64,000 nucleotides of DNA from Lachnospiraceae bacterium (GCA_015057425.1 SVEL01000007.1:84337-148336); one strand, 5' to 3'. Positions 44,560 to 55,031 are shown, numbered from the stretch's first letter. Made by a program: numbers and translations. The notes: generated by a model from the sequence alone, not told the origin.

Positions 44560-45567
44560 TTAATTGGTTATTTCACTTGTTTTGTCTCTTATCATCAAAT
44601 CAACAACTGCATCTTCAACAGTTTTACCTTCAAACAAAACTTTATTAACCTGTTCTATTATAGGTAATGATACATTGTATTTCTTTCCTAATTCAAGAGC
44701 CGCTTTTGCTGAATATACACCTTCTACAACCATGTTTACTTCCTTCATGGCTTCATCCATAGTATATCCTTTACCCATAAGAATTCCTGCTCTTCTGTTA
44801 CGACTGTGCATACTTGCACATGTAACTATAAGGTCTCCGATTCCGGAAAGCCCTGTAATTGTATCATGATGTGCTCCCATAGCAACACCAAGTCTCTTCA
44901 TCTCAGCAAGTCCTCTTGTTATAAGTGCTGCCTTAGAATTATCTCCAAAACCAATTCCGTCTGCCATTCCTGCAGCTAAAGCAATTACATTTTTAAGAGA
45001 ACCGCCTAATTCAACTCCGGTTACGTCAGTACTTGTATAAATTCTGAAAGAACGTGACATAAATGTATTTTGAATAAGATTTGCAATTTCAATATTTTCA
45101 GCTGCAGCTACACATGCTGTCGGAAGTCCTTTACTTACTTCTTCTGCATGACTTGGCCCATATAACACGGCAACCTGTGCATTCGTAAGTTCATCGCTGA
45201 TAACTTTAGACAAAGTCATGAGAGTCGCTTCTTCAATACCCTTACTAACATTTACTATAATCTGTCCGTCGGGGACAATACCTTTTAGCGATGACGCTAC
45301 TGACCTTACAAATCTCGATGCTGTGGCCATAACAAGAATATCCTTATCTTTAACAGCCGACTCTAAATTTGAAGTTATGTTAATACTTTCCGGAATTATA
45401 ACCCCTGGAAGACTTACTGAATTCTCTCTTTTTTCATTTAACATATCAACTTCATTTTGAAGCTTTGACCAAATGGTTACATTATGTCCGTTTCCTTCAA
45501 GTAAAACAGCAAGAGCAATACTCCATCCGCCTGCTCCAAGAATTGTTATATTCATGTTCTTTTTCAT
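44560..45567 (-). CDS. gpsA: NAD(P)H-dependent glycerol-3-phosphate dehydrogenase
   Basis: GpsA makes sn-glycerol-3-phosphate for phospholipids. The 335-residue protein has the nucleotide-binding ITILGAGGWSIALA at the N-terminus and family motifs NVSKGIE, YGPSHAEEV, and GLSGIGDLIVTC. The usual GAGSWGTALA is changed at a few places. ATG 45567 has AGGA upstream. It follows plsY, the next enzyme in the pathway. Confidence 0.94.
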   Translation of the reverse strand: MKKNMNITILGAGGWSIALAVLLEGNGHNVTIWSKLQNEVDMLNEKRENSVSLPGVIIPESINITSNLESAVKDKDILVMATASRFVRSVASSLKGIVPDGQIIVNVSKGIEEATLMTLSKVISDELTNAQVAVLYGPSHAEEVSKGLPTACVAAAENIEIANLIQNTFMSRSFRIYTSTDVTGVELGGSLKNVIALAAGMADGIGFGDNSKAALITRGLAEMKRLGVAMGAHHDTITGLSGIGDLIVTCASMHSRNRRAGILMGKGYTMDEAMKEVNMVVEGVYSAKAALELGKKYNVSLPIIEQVNKVLFEGKTVEDAVVDLMIRDKTSEITN

Positions 45568-45580
45568 AATTTCAACATCC

Positions 45581-46279
45581 TTAATCTTTCTTTTTTCCAA
45601 ATTTATTTTCATTTCCGTTAATTAATCGTACAATATTGGCTCTGTGTCTTATAACGGCCATTGCACAATATATAAATGTAACTATAAGTATTTCCGGAAA
45701 ATGACCTTTAACCGGAATTGCGAACCATTTTATCATCTGTTCGCTTGTAAGATTATATTCCAATAATCCGAATATAAGTATTTCTAAAAAGAATCCAATC
45801 ATAAGTAATATTGAACCCAATGAAACATATCTTGTAATCAACAATGTAATTCCGAATATTAACAGACCAAGTACTATAAACTTCCAATCAAATATAGCAA
45901 GAATTACACCGCTGGCTACAGCTATACCTTTTCCGCCTTTAAATCCCATATAAAACGGATAATTGTGTCCAAGTGCAGCACCAAGGCCTGCATAAATAAT
46001 AATCATAAAGATAAATGATTGCTCTTCTATGCCAAAGACATACATACATAAAAGTCTCATTGTTGTTCCTGCAAAACATGCTTTCAACATATCTCCGGCA
46101 TAAGTAATTACACCGGCCTTTTTACCAAGAACACGTAAAGCATTGGTTGTCCCTGAATTTCCGCTACCATAATCACGGATATCTATATGATTCATTTTAC
46201 CATATAAATATGCTGTCTGAAACAATCCAAAACAATATCCGCATACAAGAGCCAATACTCTTATTAATATTTCATTCAT
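45581..46279 (-). CDS. plsY: Glycerol-3-phosphate acyltransferase PlsY
   Basis: PlsY acylates glycerol-3-phosphate with acyl-phosphate in the membrane. The 232-residue protein has several helices and the three loops YGSGNSGTTNALRVLG, GFKGGKGIAVASG, and a later Asn/Arg-containing loop (AVIRHRANIVRL). With gpsA just downstream, the pair completes the first phospholipid steps. Confidence 0.95.
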   Translation of the reverse strand: MNEILIRVLALVCGYCFGLFQTAYLYGKMNHIDIRDYGSGNSGTTNALRVLGKKAGVITYAGDMLKACFAGTTMRLLCMYVFGIEEQSFIFMIIIYAGLGAALGHNYPFYMGFKGGKGIAVASGVILAIFDWKFIVLGLLIFGITLLITRYVSLGSILLMIGFFLEILIFGLLEYNLTSEQMIKWFAIPVKGHFPEILIVTFIYCAMAVIRHRANIVRLINGNENKFGKKKD

Positions 46280-46309
46280 AACTCAATTCTCCTAATAACA
46301 TCTGTTTTA

Positions 46310-47635
46310 TTATTCATTTTCATTACGCTCACGAATAATAAACTTAAGGGATGTTCCTTTAAATCCAAAGGCTTCTCTGATTTTATTTTCAATATATCGT
46401 GTATAAGAAAAGTGCATAAGTTCTTTATCATTTACAAATATAACAAATGTCGGCGGTTTAACCGCAACCTGTGTAATATAATAAAGCTTAAGTCGCTTTC
46501 CTTTATCTGAAGGCGGCTGCTGAAGTGCAACTGCTTCTGCCATAATTTCATTAAGAACACCTGTAGCAATACGAAGTGTCTGATTTTCAATAACCATATC
46601 AATTGTTTCAAAAAGCTTATTAACTCTCTGTCCGGTAAGTGCGGAAACAAATAAGATTTCCGCATATGGCATAAATGAAAGTATTTCTTTTATCTTACGT
46701 GTATGTTCATAAATGGTTTTATCGTTTTTCTCTATGGCATCCCATTTATTTACGGCAATTATTACGCCTTTTCCTCTGTCATGGGCAATTCCGGCAATCT
46801 TAGCATCCTGCTCCGTAACACCTTCTGTAGCATCAATGAGCATAACTACAACCTCGGCTCTTTCAACTGCCGTAACTGTTCTGATAATAGAATATCTTTC
46901 TAATTCTTCTTTTATCTTTGACTTACGTCTTAAACCCGCCGTATCAATAAACACATACTCTTTTCCGTTTCTTTCTACAACAGTATCTACTGCATCCCTT
47001 GTTGTTCCGGCTATATTTGAAACAATAAGTCTGTTTTCACCTAAAATCTTATTGATAATAGAAGATTTTCCTACATTTGGCTTACCAACTATGGCAATAC
47101 GCGGTCTGTCATCTTCCGCCTCTTCTTCATCAGATTCAGGGAAATGCTTTACAACCTCGTCAAGCATATCTCCCAACCCAAGCTTGGAAACTGCTGAAAT
47201 AGGTGCAGGGTCTCCGATTCCAAGATTATAAAACTCATAGACATCCGGCATCTGTTTTTCAAAATTGTCAACTTTATTAACAACCAATATTACCGGTTTC
47301 TGACTCTTTCTGAGCATATCGGCAACTTTTGCATCACTGTCAACAAGTCCCTGTCTGACATCAACTATAAACATAATAACATCAGCAGTAGCTATGGCTA
47401 TTTCAGCCTGTTCTCTCATTTGCGAAAGAATTATATCACTACTGTCAGGTTCAATACCTCCTGTATCAATTAATGTAAAATTATAATTTAACCATGATAC
47501 ATCAGCATATATTCTGTCTCTTGTAACGCCGGGTGTATCTTTAACAATAGATATTTCCTGACCGGCAAGAACATTAAACAATGTAGATTTACCTACATTA
47601 GGTCTTCCTACTATTGCAACTATCGGTTTACTCAT
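46310..47635 (-). CDS. der: Ribosome biogenesis GTPase Der (EngA)
   Basis: Der is a double GTPase needed for 50S assembly. The 441-residue protein has G1 motifs GRPNVGKST near 10 and GKPNVGKSS near 180, with DTGG and DTAG switch II motifs and NKVD/NKWD, then a KH-like C-terminal domain. ATG 47635 with AAGGGA upstream is the start and overlaps the DUF512 gene by 8 bases. Confidence 0.97.
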   Translation of the reverse strand: MSKPIVAIVGRPNVGKSTLFNVLAGQEISIVKDTPGVTRDRIYADVSWLNYNFTLIDTGGIEPDSSDIILSQMREQAEIAIATADVIMFIVDVRQGLVDSDAKVADMLRKSQKPVILVVNKVDNFEKQMPDVYEFYNLGIGDPAPISAVSKLGLGDMLDEVVKHFPESDEEEAEDDRPRIAIVGKPNVGKSSIINKILGENRLIVSNIAGTTRDAVDTVVERNGKEYVFIDTAGLRRKSKIKEELERYSIIRTVTAVERAEVVVMLIDATEGVTEQDAKIAGIAHDRGKGVIIAVNKWDAIEKNDKTIYEHTRKIKEILSFMPYAEILFVSALTGQRVNKLFETIDMVIENQTLRIATGVLNEIMAEAVALQQPPSDKGKRLKLYYITQVAVKPPTFVIFVNDKELMHFSYTRYIENKIREAFGFKGTSLKFIIRERNENE

Positions 47636-49007
47636 ATTTCCATCCCTTTCTTGTTTCGTAAACTTTACCAAACAATATTCCTTCTAACAATTCCCGTCCG
47701 GAACCGCCGGTTAAGCCTGTCTTTATATTAAGTGCTTCGCCAAGTTCATTAAGGTGAATGTCATCAAGAAAAACATCTTCTCCGCTCCTTATAACATTTT
47801 GCGGAAGTAAAAGAATATCTCCCAATTCCTTATCTTTAAGCTGACTGATAATATCCTGTCCCGTCAAAAGACCTGATACAGTAATATTTTCACCAAAAAA
47901 ATCATTCTTTATCTTATATACGGTAATTTTAAGCTGTGGATACATCTTCATAACTTCGTCCATAAGTCTTACCATAACCGGATAAGCAAGATAACCTGTA
48001 GCCATAGATATGTTTGTGGCTTTAACATCTGCATCTCTGTATGTTTTTTTGCTGTCAGCCAAAGCCTCTGTAAACTCATCAATAAGCAGCCTCATCATAC
48101 CCACACCGTTTTCAAGTTGCACATATCCGTCATAAGCATCCTCATTAGGAAAATCTCTTCCGGCTAAAATGTACCATTCATCACTTGCATGGATAAAATT
48201 AATACCATACTCTTCAAGGAACTTCTTTTGATAACTCTCAATTAAATCAATAACTGATTCTGCTTCATCCGCATTAAACGGTTCAAGGGGATACAGACCT
48301 TCCCTGTACTTGGTAAGTCCCGACGGAACAACCGATACACTTCTTAAATGTGGCAGATATTTAGATAAATCTTCAATTGATTTCTTTAACTCTTCACCAT
48401 CATTTACACCTTTACATAACACAATCTGTCCATTCATCTCTATGGCATTGTTATATAATGTATCAATATGCTTAAGTGCATCTCCTGCAAATCTGTTGTT
48501 AAGCATCTTACAACGAAGTTCCGGATTAGTTGTATGAATTGATATATTTATAGGACAAAGATGATACTTAACTATCTTCTCAATGTCCTTATCTTTCATA
48601 TTGGTCAGTGTAATGTAATTTCCCTGTAAAAAAGAGAGTCTGGAATCATCATCTTTAAAGTAAAGCGTTTCTCTCATTCCTTTAGGCATCTGGTCAATAA
48701 AGCAAAACATACATTTATTAGTACAGGAACGATAATCATCCATAAGGCTTTTTTCAAATGTAAGACCTAAATCTTCATCAAATTCCTTATCAATTTCAAG
48801 TATCCACTGTTCGCCTTCTTCTTCGTTGCCGACACCCTTTTCTACAAGAACTTCCAAATAATCATCATTAACTAAAAAATGATAATCAAACACATCTTCA
48901 ATTTCTGTATCATTAATGGAAATAAGAATGTCTCCCGGCTCAATATTTAATTCTTCCGCAATAGAACCTTCTGCTACTGCACTGATTAAATGTCTGTTTT
49001 CTTTCAT
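47628..49007 (-). CDS. DUF512 family PDZ/radical-SAM-like Fe-S protein
   Basis: The 459-residue protein has an N-terminal PDZ domain (about 10-60), a CxxxCxFC cysteine motif ([18 protein letters not shown]) resembling a radical SAM cluster site, a barrel-like middle, and the C-terminal DUF512 domain with GTGxxGG-like [17 protein letters not shown]. Function is unknown. ATG 49007 has GGAG upstream. It overlaps der, and this pair is common in Clostridia. Confidence 0.85.
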   Translation of the reverse strand: MKENRHLISAVAEGSIAEELNIEPGDILISINDTEIEDVFDYHFLVNDDYLEVLVEKGVGNEEEGEQWILEIDKEFDEDLGLTFEKSLMDDYRSCTNKCMFCFIDQMPKGMRETLYFKDDDSRLSFLQGNYITLTNMKDKDIEKIVKYHLCPINISIHTTNPELRCKMLNNRFAGDALKHIDTLYNNAIEMNGQIVLCKGVNDGEELKKSIEDLSKYLPHLRSVSVVPSGLTKYREGLYPLEPFNADEAESVIDLIESYQKKFLEEYGINFIHASDEWYILAGRDFPNEDAYDGYVQLENGVGMMRLLIDEFTEALADSKKTYRDADVKATNISMATGYLAYPVMVRLMDEVMKMYPQLKITVYKIKNDFFGENITVSGLLTGQDIISQLKDKELGDILLLPQNVIRSGEDVFLDDIHLNELGEALNIKTGLTGGSGRELLEGILFGKVYETRKGWKYE

Positions 49008-49105
49008 CTCATTCTCCGACAAATAATGAAATTCCGGCTTTTTGACGCAGAAAAACTGTACAACGCCTTAGCTTTGCACAATCATTTGCATTATTTACCA
49101 AGATA

Positions 49106-49134
49106 ATTTTACCATTTAAATTATATAAAGTCAA
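49106..49134 (-). promoter_or_regulatory. Promoter of the DUF512-der-plsY-gpsA operon
   Basis: TTGACT (49134-49129), a 17-base spacer and TAAAAT (49111-49106) lie directly after the yraN stop codon, leaving a leader of about 95 bases. Confidence 0.6.
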
Positions 49135-49488
49135 TTAAATGCCGCCAAATGCATTTTTTATGTGACTTATTTTCCCATCATTGACGGCAATTACATCAAA
49201 TCTGCATGGTGTTTCCTGTGCAATTCCGTACTTATGAAGATAATACATTGCTCCGTAATACATTCTTTTTTGTTTTCTGTAATCTACAGCTTCTTCACCA
49301 TATCCGCATAATATACTGCTTCTGTACTTAACTTCAATAAAAACGTATATACTATCCTCTTTTGCAATTATATCAATTTCACCGAATTTAGAGAAAAAAT
49401 TAGTGCACAATATTTTATAGCCTTCCTTTTCTAAAAACATGCGCACTTCATTTTCATATTTCAAACCTATTTTTCTTTTGTTATACAT
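49135..49488 (-). CDS. YraN family (UPF0102) putative endonuclease-fold protein
   Basis: The 117-residue protein has the PD-(D/E)xK-like pattern of YraN: GEIDIIAKE (about 36-44) followed by FIEVKYR (about 50-56). A nuclease fold is known for the family, but the substrate is not. It is last in the long rnhB/rplS transcription unit, as in many Firmicutes. Confidence 0.9.
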   Translation of the reverse strand: MYNKRKIGLKYENEVRMFLEKEGYKILCTNFFSKFGEIDIIAKEDSIYVFIEVKYRSSILCGYGEEAVDYRKQKRMYYGAMYYLHKYGIAQETPCRFDVIAVNDGKISHIKNAFGGI

Positions 49489-49507
49489 TCCCCTTATGCA
49501 TCCCCTT

Positions 49508-49777
49508 TTATATTTTATTTTTTATCTTATCCATATTATCAACAAACACAAGTATTTCTGCAACAACACCGTATAATTCCGGCGGTATTAAATCCCCTAC
49601 TTCAAGTGCCGCCAGTGTCTTTGCCAGTTTCTTGTCCTCATATGTCGGAACATCTGCTTCAACCGCTGTATTTATAATTTTTTCTGCAAGTATACCTCTT
49701 CCTGAAGCTACGATTTCAGGTGCCTCATCACCTTTTTCATACTTCAATGCTACTGCAATTTTCTCTTTTTCCTTCAT
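49508..49777 (-). CDS. FlhB-like C-terminal domain protein (YlqH-like)
   Basis: The 89-residue protein matches the cytoplasmic C-terminal part of FlhB/YscU, with VALKYEKGDEAPEIVASGRG, AEADVPTYEDKKLAKTL and a GDLIPPELYGVVAEIL end. The NPTH autocleavage motif and the membrane part are missing. An orphan form of this domain next to rnhB and a FliK-like gene is also found in Bacillus. No other flagellar gene is present in the window. Confidence 0.85.
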   Translation of the reverse strand: MKEKEKIAVALKYEKGDEAPEIVASGRGILAEKIINTAVEADVPTYEDKKLAKTLAALEVGDLIPPELYGVVAEILVFVDNMDKIKNKI

Positions 49778-49822
49778 ATTCTCCATCTCCTAACCGGTTA
49801 AATGTAGTTATCGGACAATAAT

Positions 49823-51550
49823 TTATGCTCTGATATCAAATGAATATCTTTTAATAGTTACATTTGCCGTATTTTCTTCCACAACCTTTTCAAAAACACT
49901 TTCTGACTTTTGCAGTTTTTCGACTTTTGTTGTTACTTCATACCCTTTATTTACAAGTGCTTTTTCCAATTGGCCTATATTTTCATCAATAAGTCTGATC
50001 GAATCATCCTTATCAAGAGAAAACCTTACGGAAAGCCGGTTTTTCTGCAATGATACATACACATCCGTTGCTCCGAGGCTGTCAAGATCAAGATGCATAA
50101 ACGCTGTTAATGGCTCATCTCCTGATACTTTACCTTTCTTTCTGTTATAAACATAAAGTTCACTATGTCCATTATTCTCATTAAGCTTTATCGGTAACTG
50201 TACATAAGAACTAAGTGAATTCATATCATTAATAAATGTTGCATTTTCGCTTAATCCGGAACAATGTTGCAACAGTTTAGGATTATTTATCTCATTTTCA
50301 TTAATCGTCTTAATTACACCTTCAGAAAACTCTTTAATATTTTCATAAATTTTCTTTACAGCTTCATTTTTATCACTTTCGTTAATAAACTTCTTTGGCT
50401 CAAGAAGAAGATTTTCTCTTAACGAATCTTTTAAAAGTTTAACAAAATCCTTGTCATCTGCTACTTCTTTAAGAATATTGTTAAGTTCCTGTTCAGGAAG
50501 AACATTAAGATACTTATTTATAACCATAAGCTTTTCTGTTGCCGTAGAATCTGCACTTTCCATAATAGCAATATCATTTGGCAGCATATTCAGCTTACCT
50601 GTAAGATTATTTTTTTCAGCACCTGTCTCTGTATTTACTTGCGGCATAGCTGTCTGTTCTGTTCCTATAGGTATTTGCACCGTTACTATCTGTTCTGTTC
50701 CTATAGGCGCTTGTGAAGCTGCTACCTGTTCTGTTCCTATAGGTGCTTGTGAAGTTGCTACCTGTTCTGTTCCTATAGATACTTGTGGTGAATTTGCCTG
50801 TTCATTTCCCAAAGATACTGTGTCTGTTTGTGAACTTCCATTACTTGCAAATGTTTCTAAAAAAACTTTTGTCAAAGCGACTTTATTATCTGTACTTTCC
50901 ATAGTCATAAACTCGCTTATATCTGACGAAATAAGAGAGATTTCTGCTGACATTCTGTGTTCATAATTGTTATACGCATTGATAGTATTTATACTTTCAG
51001 ATGTAACAGGAACACCAAGGCTTCTTAATGAAATTATATTTTTAAGATTATTTTCACCAAATTCATTTACAAGATTTACAGTTTCCGATAAGGAGCTTTT
51101 GTCAATTGGCATACCATTTTCCATCAAATTTTTTACAACTGATATATTTTTTTCCGAAGCATTAAGTCCTGCGGCTTCCAGAGAACGAAGCAACAATTCT
51201 GCCGGATATTGTTCTGTCATAAATGGTTTTATATATATCTGGCCGTTATTATTTTCATTTACCTGAAAAACAGCATCCTGACCAATGGACAAGTTGATAT
51301 TTCCCTGTACTGATGCATCTAATTTTGCCGTAATTGTCTGATTTCCAGCCACAAGAATTTTAATAAAGCGACTTTGTATGTCTGTAATGTGACCTTTAAA
51401 TAAATCGCCCGGCATAAGCTTTGAAAGAGGTGTTCTTTGATTAATATTTGCTGACTGTATATTTTCTGATATGACATTTTGACCGGAATAAGCAATTCCG
51501 GCCTGTCTTGCATTGGAACTTATAAAACTTGTATCACTTCGAAATTCCAT
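49823..51550 (-). CDS. FliK-like (YlqG-like) protein with 12-residue repeats
   Basis: The 575-residue protein has a low-complexity N-terminus, a central repeat of about 12 residues (IGTEQVATSQAP variants, about 245-295), helices, and a C-terminal beta domain (about 440-560) resembling the FliK secretion-substrate switch domain. Its neighbour is an FlhB-like protein, the partner of FliK in flagella. ATG 51550 has GGAG upstream. Function outside a flagellar cluster is unknown. Confidence 0.65.
   Translation of the reverse strand: MEFRSDTSFISSNARQAGIAYSGQNVISENIQSANINQRTPLSKLMPGDLFKGHITDIQSRFIKILVAGNQTITAKLDASVQGNINLSIGQDAVFQVNENNNGQIYIKPFMTEQYPAELLLRSLEAAGLNASEKNISVVKNLMENGMPIDKSSLSETVNLVNEFGENNLKNIISLRSLGVPVTSESINTINAYNNYEHRMSAEISLISSDISEFMTMESTDNKVALTKVFLETFASNGSSQTDTVSLGNEQANSPQVSIGTEQVATSQAPIGTEQVAASQAPIGTEQIVTVQIPIGTEQTAMPQVNTETGAEKNNLTGKLNMLPNDIAIMESADSTATEKLMVINKYLNVLPEQELNNILKEVADDKDFVKLLKDSLRENLLLEPKKFINESDKNEAVKKIYENIKEFSEGVIKTINENEINNPKLLQHCSGLSENATFINDMNSLSSYVQLPIKLNENNGHSELYVYNRKKGKVSGDEPLTAFMHLDLDSLGATDVYVSLQKNRLSVRFSLDKDDSIRLIDENIGQLEKALVNKGYEVTTKVEKLQKSESVFEKVVEENTANVTIKRYSFDIRA
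50654..50815 (-). repeat. 36-bp tandem repeat inside the FliK-like gene
   Basis: Units start at 50654, 50690, 50726 and 50762, with a degenerate fifth. They keep the reading frame and code the IGTEQ-type repeat. Confidence 0.85.
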
Positions 51551-51579
51551 ATATACTCCATCCTTAAACTTCAATTATA

Positions 51580-52332
51580 CTATACGAAATTTTTGATAAA
51601 GCTTCTTCTGTGAATTGGTGTCGGACCATATTTCTTAATTGCCTGAATATGTTCTTCACTGCCATAACCTTTATTTTTATCAAAACCATATTCAGGATAT
51701 TCCTTTGCATAGTCATACATAAGATGGTCTCTGTATACCTTTGCGACTATGCTGGCAGCACCTATGGATATACTCTTGGCATCTCCTTTTATAATAGGTA
51801 CCTGTCTGATATCAATTCCCGGAATTGTAACTGCATCATTAAGAAGCAATGTAGGTCTGACTTTCATACCGTTTACAGCCTGACGCATTGCTGAAAATGT
51901 AGCCTGAAGTATATTTATATCATCAATAACTTCCGGACTTTCTATTCCAATTCCTACTGCAATAGCTTTATCCATTATTTCTTCCGAAAGCTCTTCTCTC
52001 ATCTTTTCAGAAAGCTTCTTGGAATCATTAATATATAATATGTCACAGTCTTTTGGCAGAATAACCGAGCATGCAACTACAGGCCCTGCAAGGGGACCTC
52101 TTCCCACTTCGTCTATTCCGCATATATATTCATATTCTTCATATTTTCTTTCGTATTCCTTAAGCTTGTCCATACGTAAAAGTTCTGCTTTATACTTTCT
52201 TTCTCTTTCATATGCTTTTTCTATAAGCTTTTTTACGCCTGCACGTTCATCTGAAAGAAATGGTTTAACTGCTTCATCTATAGAAAATATATCGGCATTT
52301 TCAAGTATATCCTTAATTTCACTTATATTCAT
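51580..52332 (-). CDS. rnhB: Ribonuclease HII
   Basis: RNase HII cuts RNA in RNA/DNA hybrids and at single ribonucleotides. The 250-residue protein has the catalytic segment CGIDEVGRGPLAGPVVA near 70-86, LLNDAVTIPG and AKSIGAASIVAKVYRD (with one Ile-Ser change). An extra N-terminal helix pair of about 65 residues is typical of Firmicutes RnhB. Confidence 0.95.
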   Translation of the reverse strand: MNISEIKDILENADIFSIDEAVKPFLSDERAGVKKLIEKAYERERKYKAELLRMDKLKEYERKYEEYEYICGIDEVGRGPLAGPVVACSVILPKDCDILYINDSKKLSEKMREELSEEIMDKAIAVGIGIESPEVIDDINILQATFSAMRQAVNGMKVRPTLLLNDAVTIPGIDIRQVPIIKGDAKSISIGAASIVAKVYRDHLMYDYAKEYPEYGFDKNKGYGSEEHIQAIKKYGPTPIHRRSFIKNFV

Positions 52333-52379
52333 TATCGTCTCCTAAACTTATAATCCATTTTTATCTATATGTATATAAA

Positions 52380-53009
52380 TTATGATATAAATCCAAATTT
52401 ACTAAAAGGTGTAATTCTAAAAAAAGCTTTTCCTATAATATCCTTTTCATTGACAGGTCCAATCATTCTGCTGTCCGAGCTTCCGTTTCTGTTGTCACCA
52501 AGAACAAAATATTCATCATCGCCTAAAACTACAGACTTCTCAGCAGCATATCCTTCCATCTTTTTATCATCAGAATAATATCCGTAATCTTCTACAAGTT
52601 CATATTGACCGTTTTCATCAGTAATATATATCTTTCCGTCGGTTATAGTTACTATTTCACCCGGCAGACCAATGATTCTTTTTATGTAAAAAACTTCGCC
52701 TCTCGAACTGTCATCATACGGAAAAACCACTATATCAAAACGCTTGATATCCGTAAATTTATATGAAATCTTGTCTACTATAAGATTATCTTTGTCTGTT
52801 AATGTACGTTCCATAGAACTGCCGTCTACAACTGTTCTCTGAGCAACGTATGTTGTAACTAAATATGCGGCAAGAAATGCAATACCAAGATATAACAGTG
52901 TTTCAAGACACTCATCTATAAACTTTTTATTTCTTTGATGTTTTCTGTTTTCTTTTACCTGTTTAATATTTTTTTCTGTTAAATTATTTTCTTTTATATT
53001 ACTTTCCAT
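52380..53009 (-). CDS. lepB: Signal peptidase I (third copy)
   Basis: Type I signal peptidase removes signal peptides at the outer face of the membrane. The 209-residue protein has a charged N-terminus, one membrane helix (about 35-55), the catalytic Ser in VDGSSMERTL and the catalytic Lys in YIKRIIGLPGE, plus FVLGDNRNGSSDSR near the end. It is one of three lepB genes within 2.7 kb. Confidence 0.95.
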   Translation of the reverse strand: MESNIKENNLTEKNIKQVKENRKHQRNKKFIDECLETLLYLGIAFLAAYLVTTYVAQRTVVDGSSMERTLTDKDNLIVDKISYKFTDIKRFDIVVFPYDDSSRGEVFYIKRIIGLPGEIVTITDGKIYITDENGQYELVEDYGYYSDDKKMEGYAAEKSVVLGDDEYFVLGDNRNGSSDSRMIGPVNEKDIIGKAFFRITPFSKFGFIS

Positions 53010-53026
53010 ATTCTTCCCTCTTATTG

Positions 53027-53575
53027 TTAATCATCTAAACTTCCAAAACCGTCTAACGGCCAGGCTCTAAAGAAAACTTTTCCTTTTATGTCATCTTCAG
53101 TAATCAGGCCTACATCATCTGAGCGACTGTCACTGCTATGGTATCTGTTATCTCCAAGAACAAAATACTCATCTTCTCCAAGTGTAACCGGACCATAATT
53201 TGCAATACTGTTATAGGACATACCTAAAAGTTGTCCGTAATAATCTTCAAGTTTTTCCATTTTACCGTTTCTTTCGATATAAACAACATAGTCTGTTATT
53301 TCTATAGTTTCTCCCGGTAATCCGATAACTCTTTTAACATACTTTGTATTTTTACTGTTTTTATATGGAAAAACCACCAAATCAAAACGACTTGGTGTCT
53401 TATCTCCTATATACGCAAGCTTATTTACAATAACTATATCTCCGTCTTCCAAATACGGGTTCATGGAATCCCCCTGTACATGCATCGGTCCACCTATAAA
53501 AACCGAAAAAAGTACAACAAACAATATAATTATTATACTTGCAATTGATAGAAAAATTACATCCTTTTTCTTCAT
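53027..53575 (-). CDS. lepB: Signal peptidase I (second copy)
   Basis: The 182-residue protein has one membrane helix (about 8-28), the catalytic Ser in VQGDSMNPYLEDGD and Lys in YVKRVIGLPGE, and FVLGDNRYHSSDSR. It is the smallest of the three copies and lies 18 bases before the third. Confidence 0.95.
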   Translation of the reverse strand: MKKKDVIFLSIASIIIILFVVLFSVFIGGPMHVQGDSMNPYLEDGDIVIVNKLAYIGDKTPSRFDLVVFPYKNSKNTKYVKRVIGLPGETIEITDYVVYIERNGKMEKLEDYYGQLLGMSYNSIANYGPVTLGEDEYFVLGDNRYHSSDSRSDDVGLITEDDIKGKVFFRAWPLDGFGSLDD

Positions 53576-53593
53576 ATCAGCGTCTCCACATAA

Positions 53594-54439
53594 TTATGGC
53601 TGTTCTAATGTTATTCTTCCCAACTTACCACTTCTGAAATCTTCGATAAATATACGCGCAGCTTTATCAATGTCGGGAACATCGCCCTTTAACTTACAAG
53701 CTCTGGCAACGGCAATATTTTCAAGTACTTTTATCTCCTGAATATCCGTAATACTTTCAATGTCATATCTTTCTTCTATAACACCATTATACTTTTCTTT
53801 AAGTATCTTTACAAGCTCCATTGCAAGTTCTGTAATATTTAATATTTCATCATTTATAGAACCTGTAAGAGCAAGATTAATTCCCACCTGCTTGTCTTCA
53901 AACTTTGGCCATAAAATTCCCGGTGTATCTAAAAGTTCAAGAGTTTTACTAAGCTTAATCCACTGTTTACCTTTTGTAACACCCGGTTTGTTTCCTGTCT
54001 TTGTACATGCCTTCTTTGCATAAGAATTTATAAATGTAGACTTACCTACGTTTGGTATACCTACAACCATAGCACGAACCGGTCTGTTAAGAATACCTCT
54101 TCTGCGGTCTCTTTCAATTTTTTCTTTACAGGCTTCAGCGATAATTCCATTTATCTGTTTAATACCTTCGCCTGATTTTGAATTGATTTTAACAACGAAA
54201 AACCCTTTTTCTTTAAAGTATTCAACCCATTTATCATTTGATGCACTATCAGCTAAATCAGACTTATTCATAAGAATAAGTCTTGCTTTGTTTTTACCTA
54301 TTTCATCAATGTCAGGATTTCTGCTGCTTAAAGGAACTCTTGCATCAATTAATTCGATAACAAGGTCAATAAGCTTAATATCTTCCTGCATCATTCGTTT
54401 TGCTTTGGTCATATGACCCGGATACCATTGTACCTGCAT
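53594..54439 (-). CDS. rbgA: Ribosome biogenesis GTPase RbgA (YlqF)
   Basis: RbgA is a circularly permuted GTPase that helps late 50S assembly. In the 281-residue protein the G4 motif NKSDLAD comes before G1 GIPNVGKST and G3 DTPG, as expected for this permutation. WYPGHMTKAKR at the N-terminus is a family signature. ATG 54439 has GGAG upstream. Order rbgA-rnhB matches Bacillus, with two lepB genes inserted between. Confidence 0.95.
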   Translation of the reverse strand: MQVQWYPGHMTKAKRMMQEDIKLIDLVIELIDARVPLSSRNPDIDEIGKNKARLILMNKSDLADSASNDKWVEYFKEKGFFVVKINSKSGEGIKQINGIIAEACKEKIERDRRRGILNRPVRAMVVGIPNVGKSTFINSYAKKACTKTGNKPGVTKGKQWIKLSKTLELLDTPGILWPKFEDKQVGINLALTGSINDEILNITELAMELVKILKEKYNGVIEERYDIESITDIQEIKVLENIAVARACKLKGDVPDIDKAARIFIEDFRSGKLGRITLEQP

Positions 54440-54458
54440 AACATTCTCCATTCTAAAG

Positions 54459-55031
54459 TCACTTTACAAATCCAATATCGCCAAAAGGTGAAGCAATTAG
54501 CCATGCTTTTCCTAAAATATCGCTTTTCTTTATATTTCCTACATATGAAAATCTGCTGTCTTCACTTAAATTTCTGTTATCACCTAACACAAAATACTCG
54601 TTACTTCCAACAGTTACAGGTTCATCGGCATATCCGCTTTCAAACTTTTCAACCTGACAGTACTTATCTTCAAGACAATACTTTTCTCCTTCTCTGGAAG
54701 TAATATATATCTGATTATCAATAATCTGAACTGTTTCTCCCGGAAGTGCAATTATTCTTTTAACGTAACATTTCTGATCTCCGGTCTTACTTCTATATAT
54801 TATAACATCAAATCTGTCCGGTTCACGAAGCTCATAGCTAAGCTTATCGATCAATACAACCTGAGAGCTTTCAAGTCCCGGTGCCATAGAACTGCCGATT
54901 ACTTCTGATCTGTCACCTAAATATGAAACGATAAAAAATGCGAATAATGCCACAGTTATAATATCCGCAATCCATTTTATAACTTTGTCCGACCATACAT
55001 TCGGTTCCGGCTTATAATCATAATATCCCAT
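54459..55031 (-). CDS. lepB: Signal peptidase I (first copy)
   Basis: The 190-residue protein has a membrane helix (about 18-38), catalytic Ser in VIGSSMAPGLES and Lys in YVKRIIALPGE, and FVLGDNRNLSEDSR. ATG 55031 has AAAGGA upstream. Placement between rplS and rbgA is common in Firmicutes. Confidence 0.95.
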   Translation of the reverse strand: MGYYDYKPEPNVWSDKVIKWIADIITVALFAFFIVSYLGDRSEVIGSSMAPGLESSQVVLIDKLSYELREPDRFDVIIYRSKTGDQKCYVKRIIALPGETVQIIDNQIYITSREGEKYCLEDKYCQVEKFESGYADEPVTVGSNEYFVLGDNRNLSEDSRFSYVGNIKKSDILGKAWLIASPFGDIGFVK

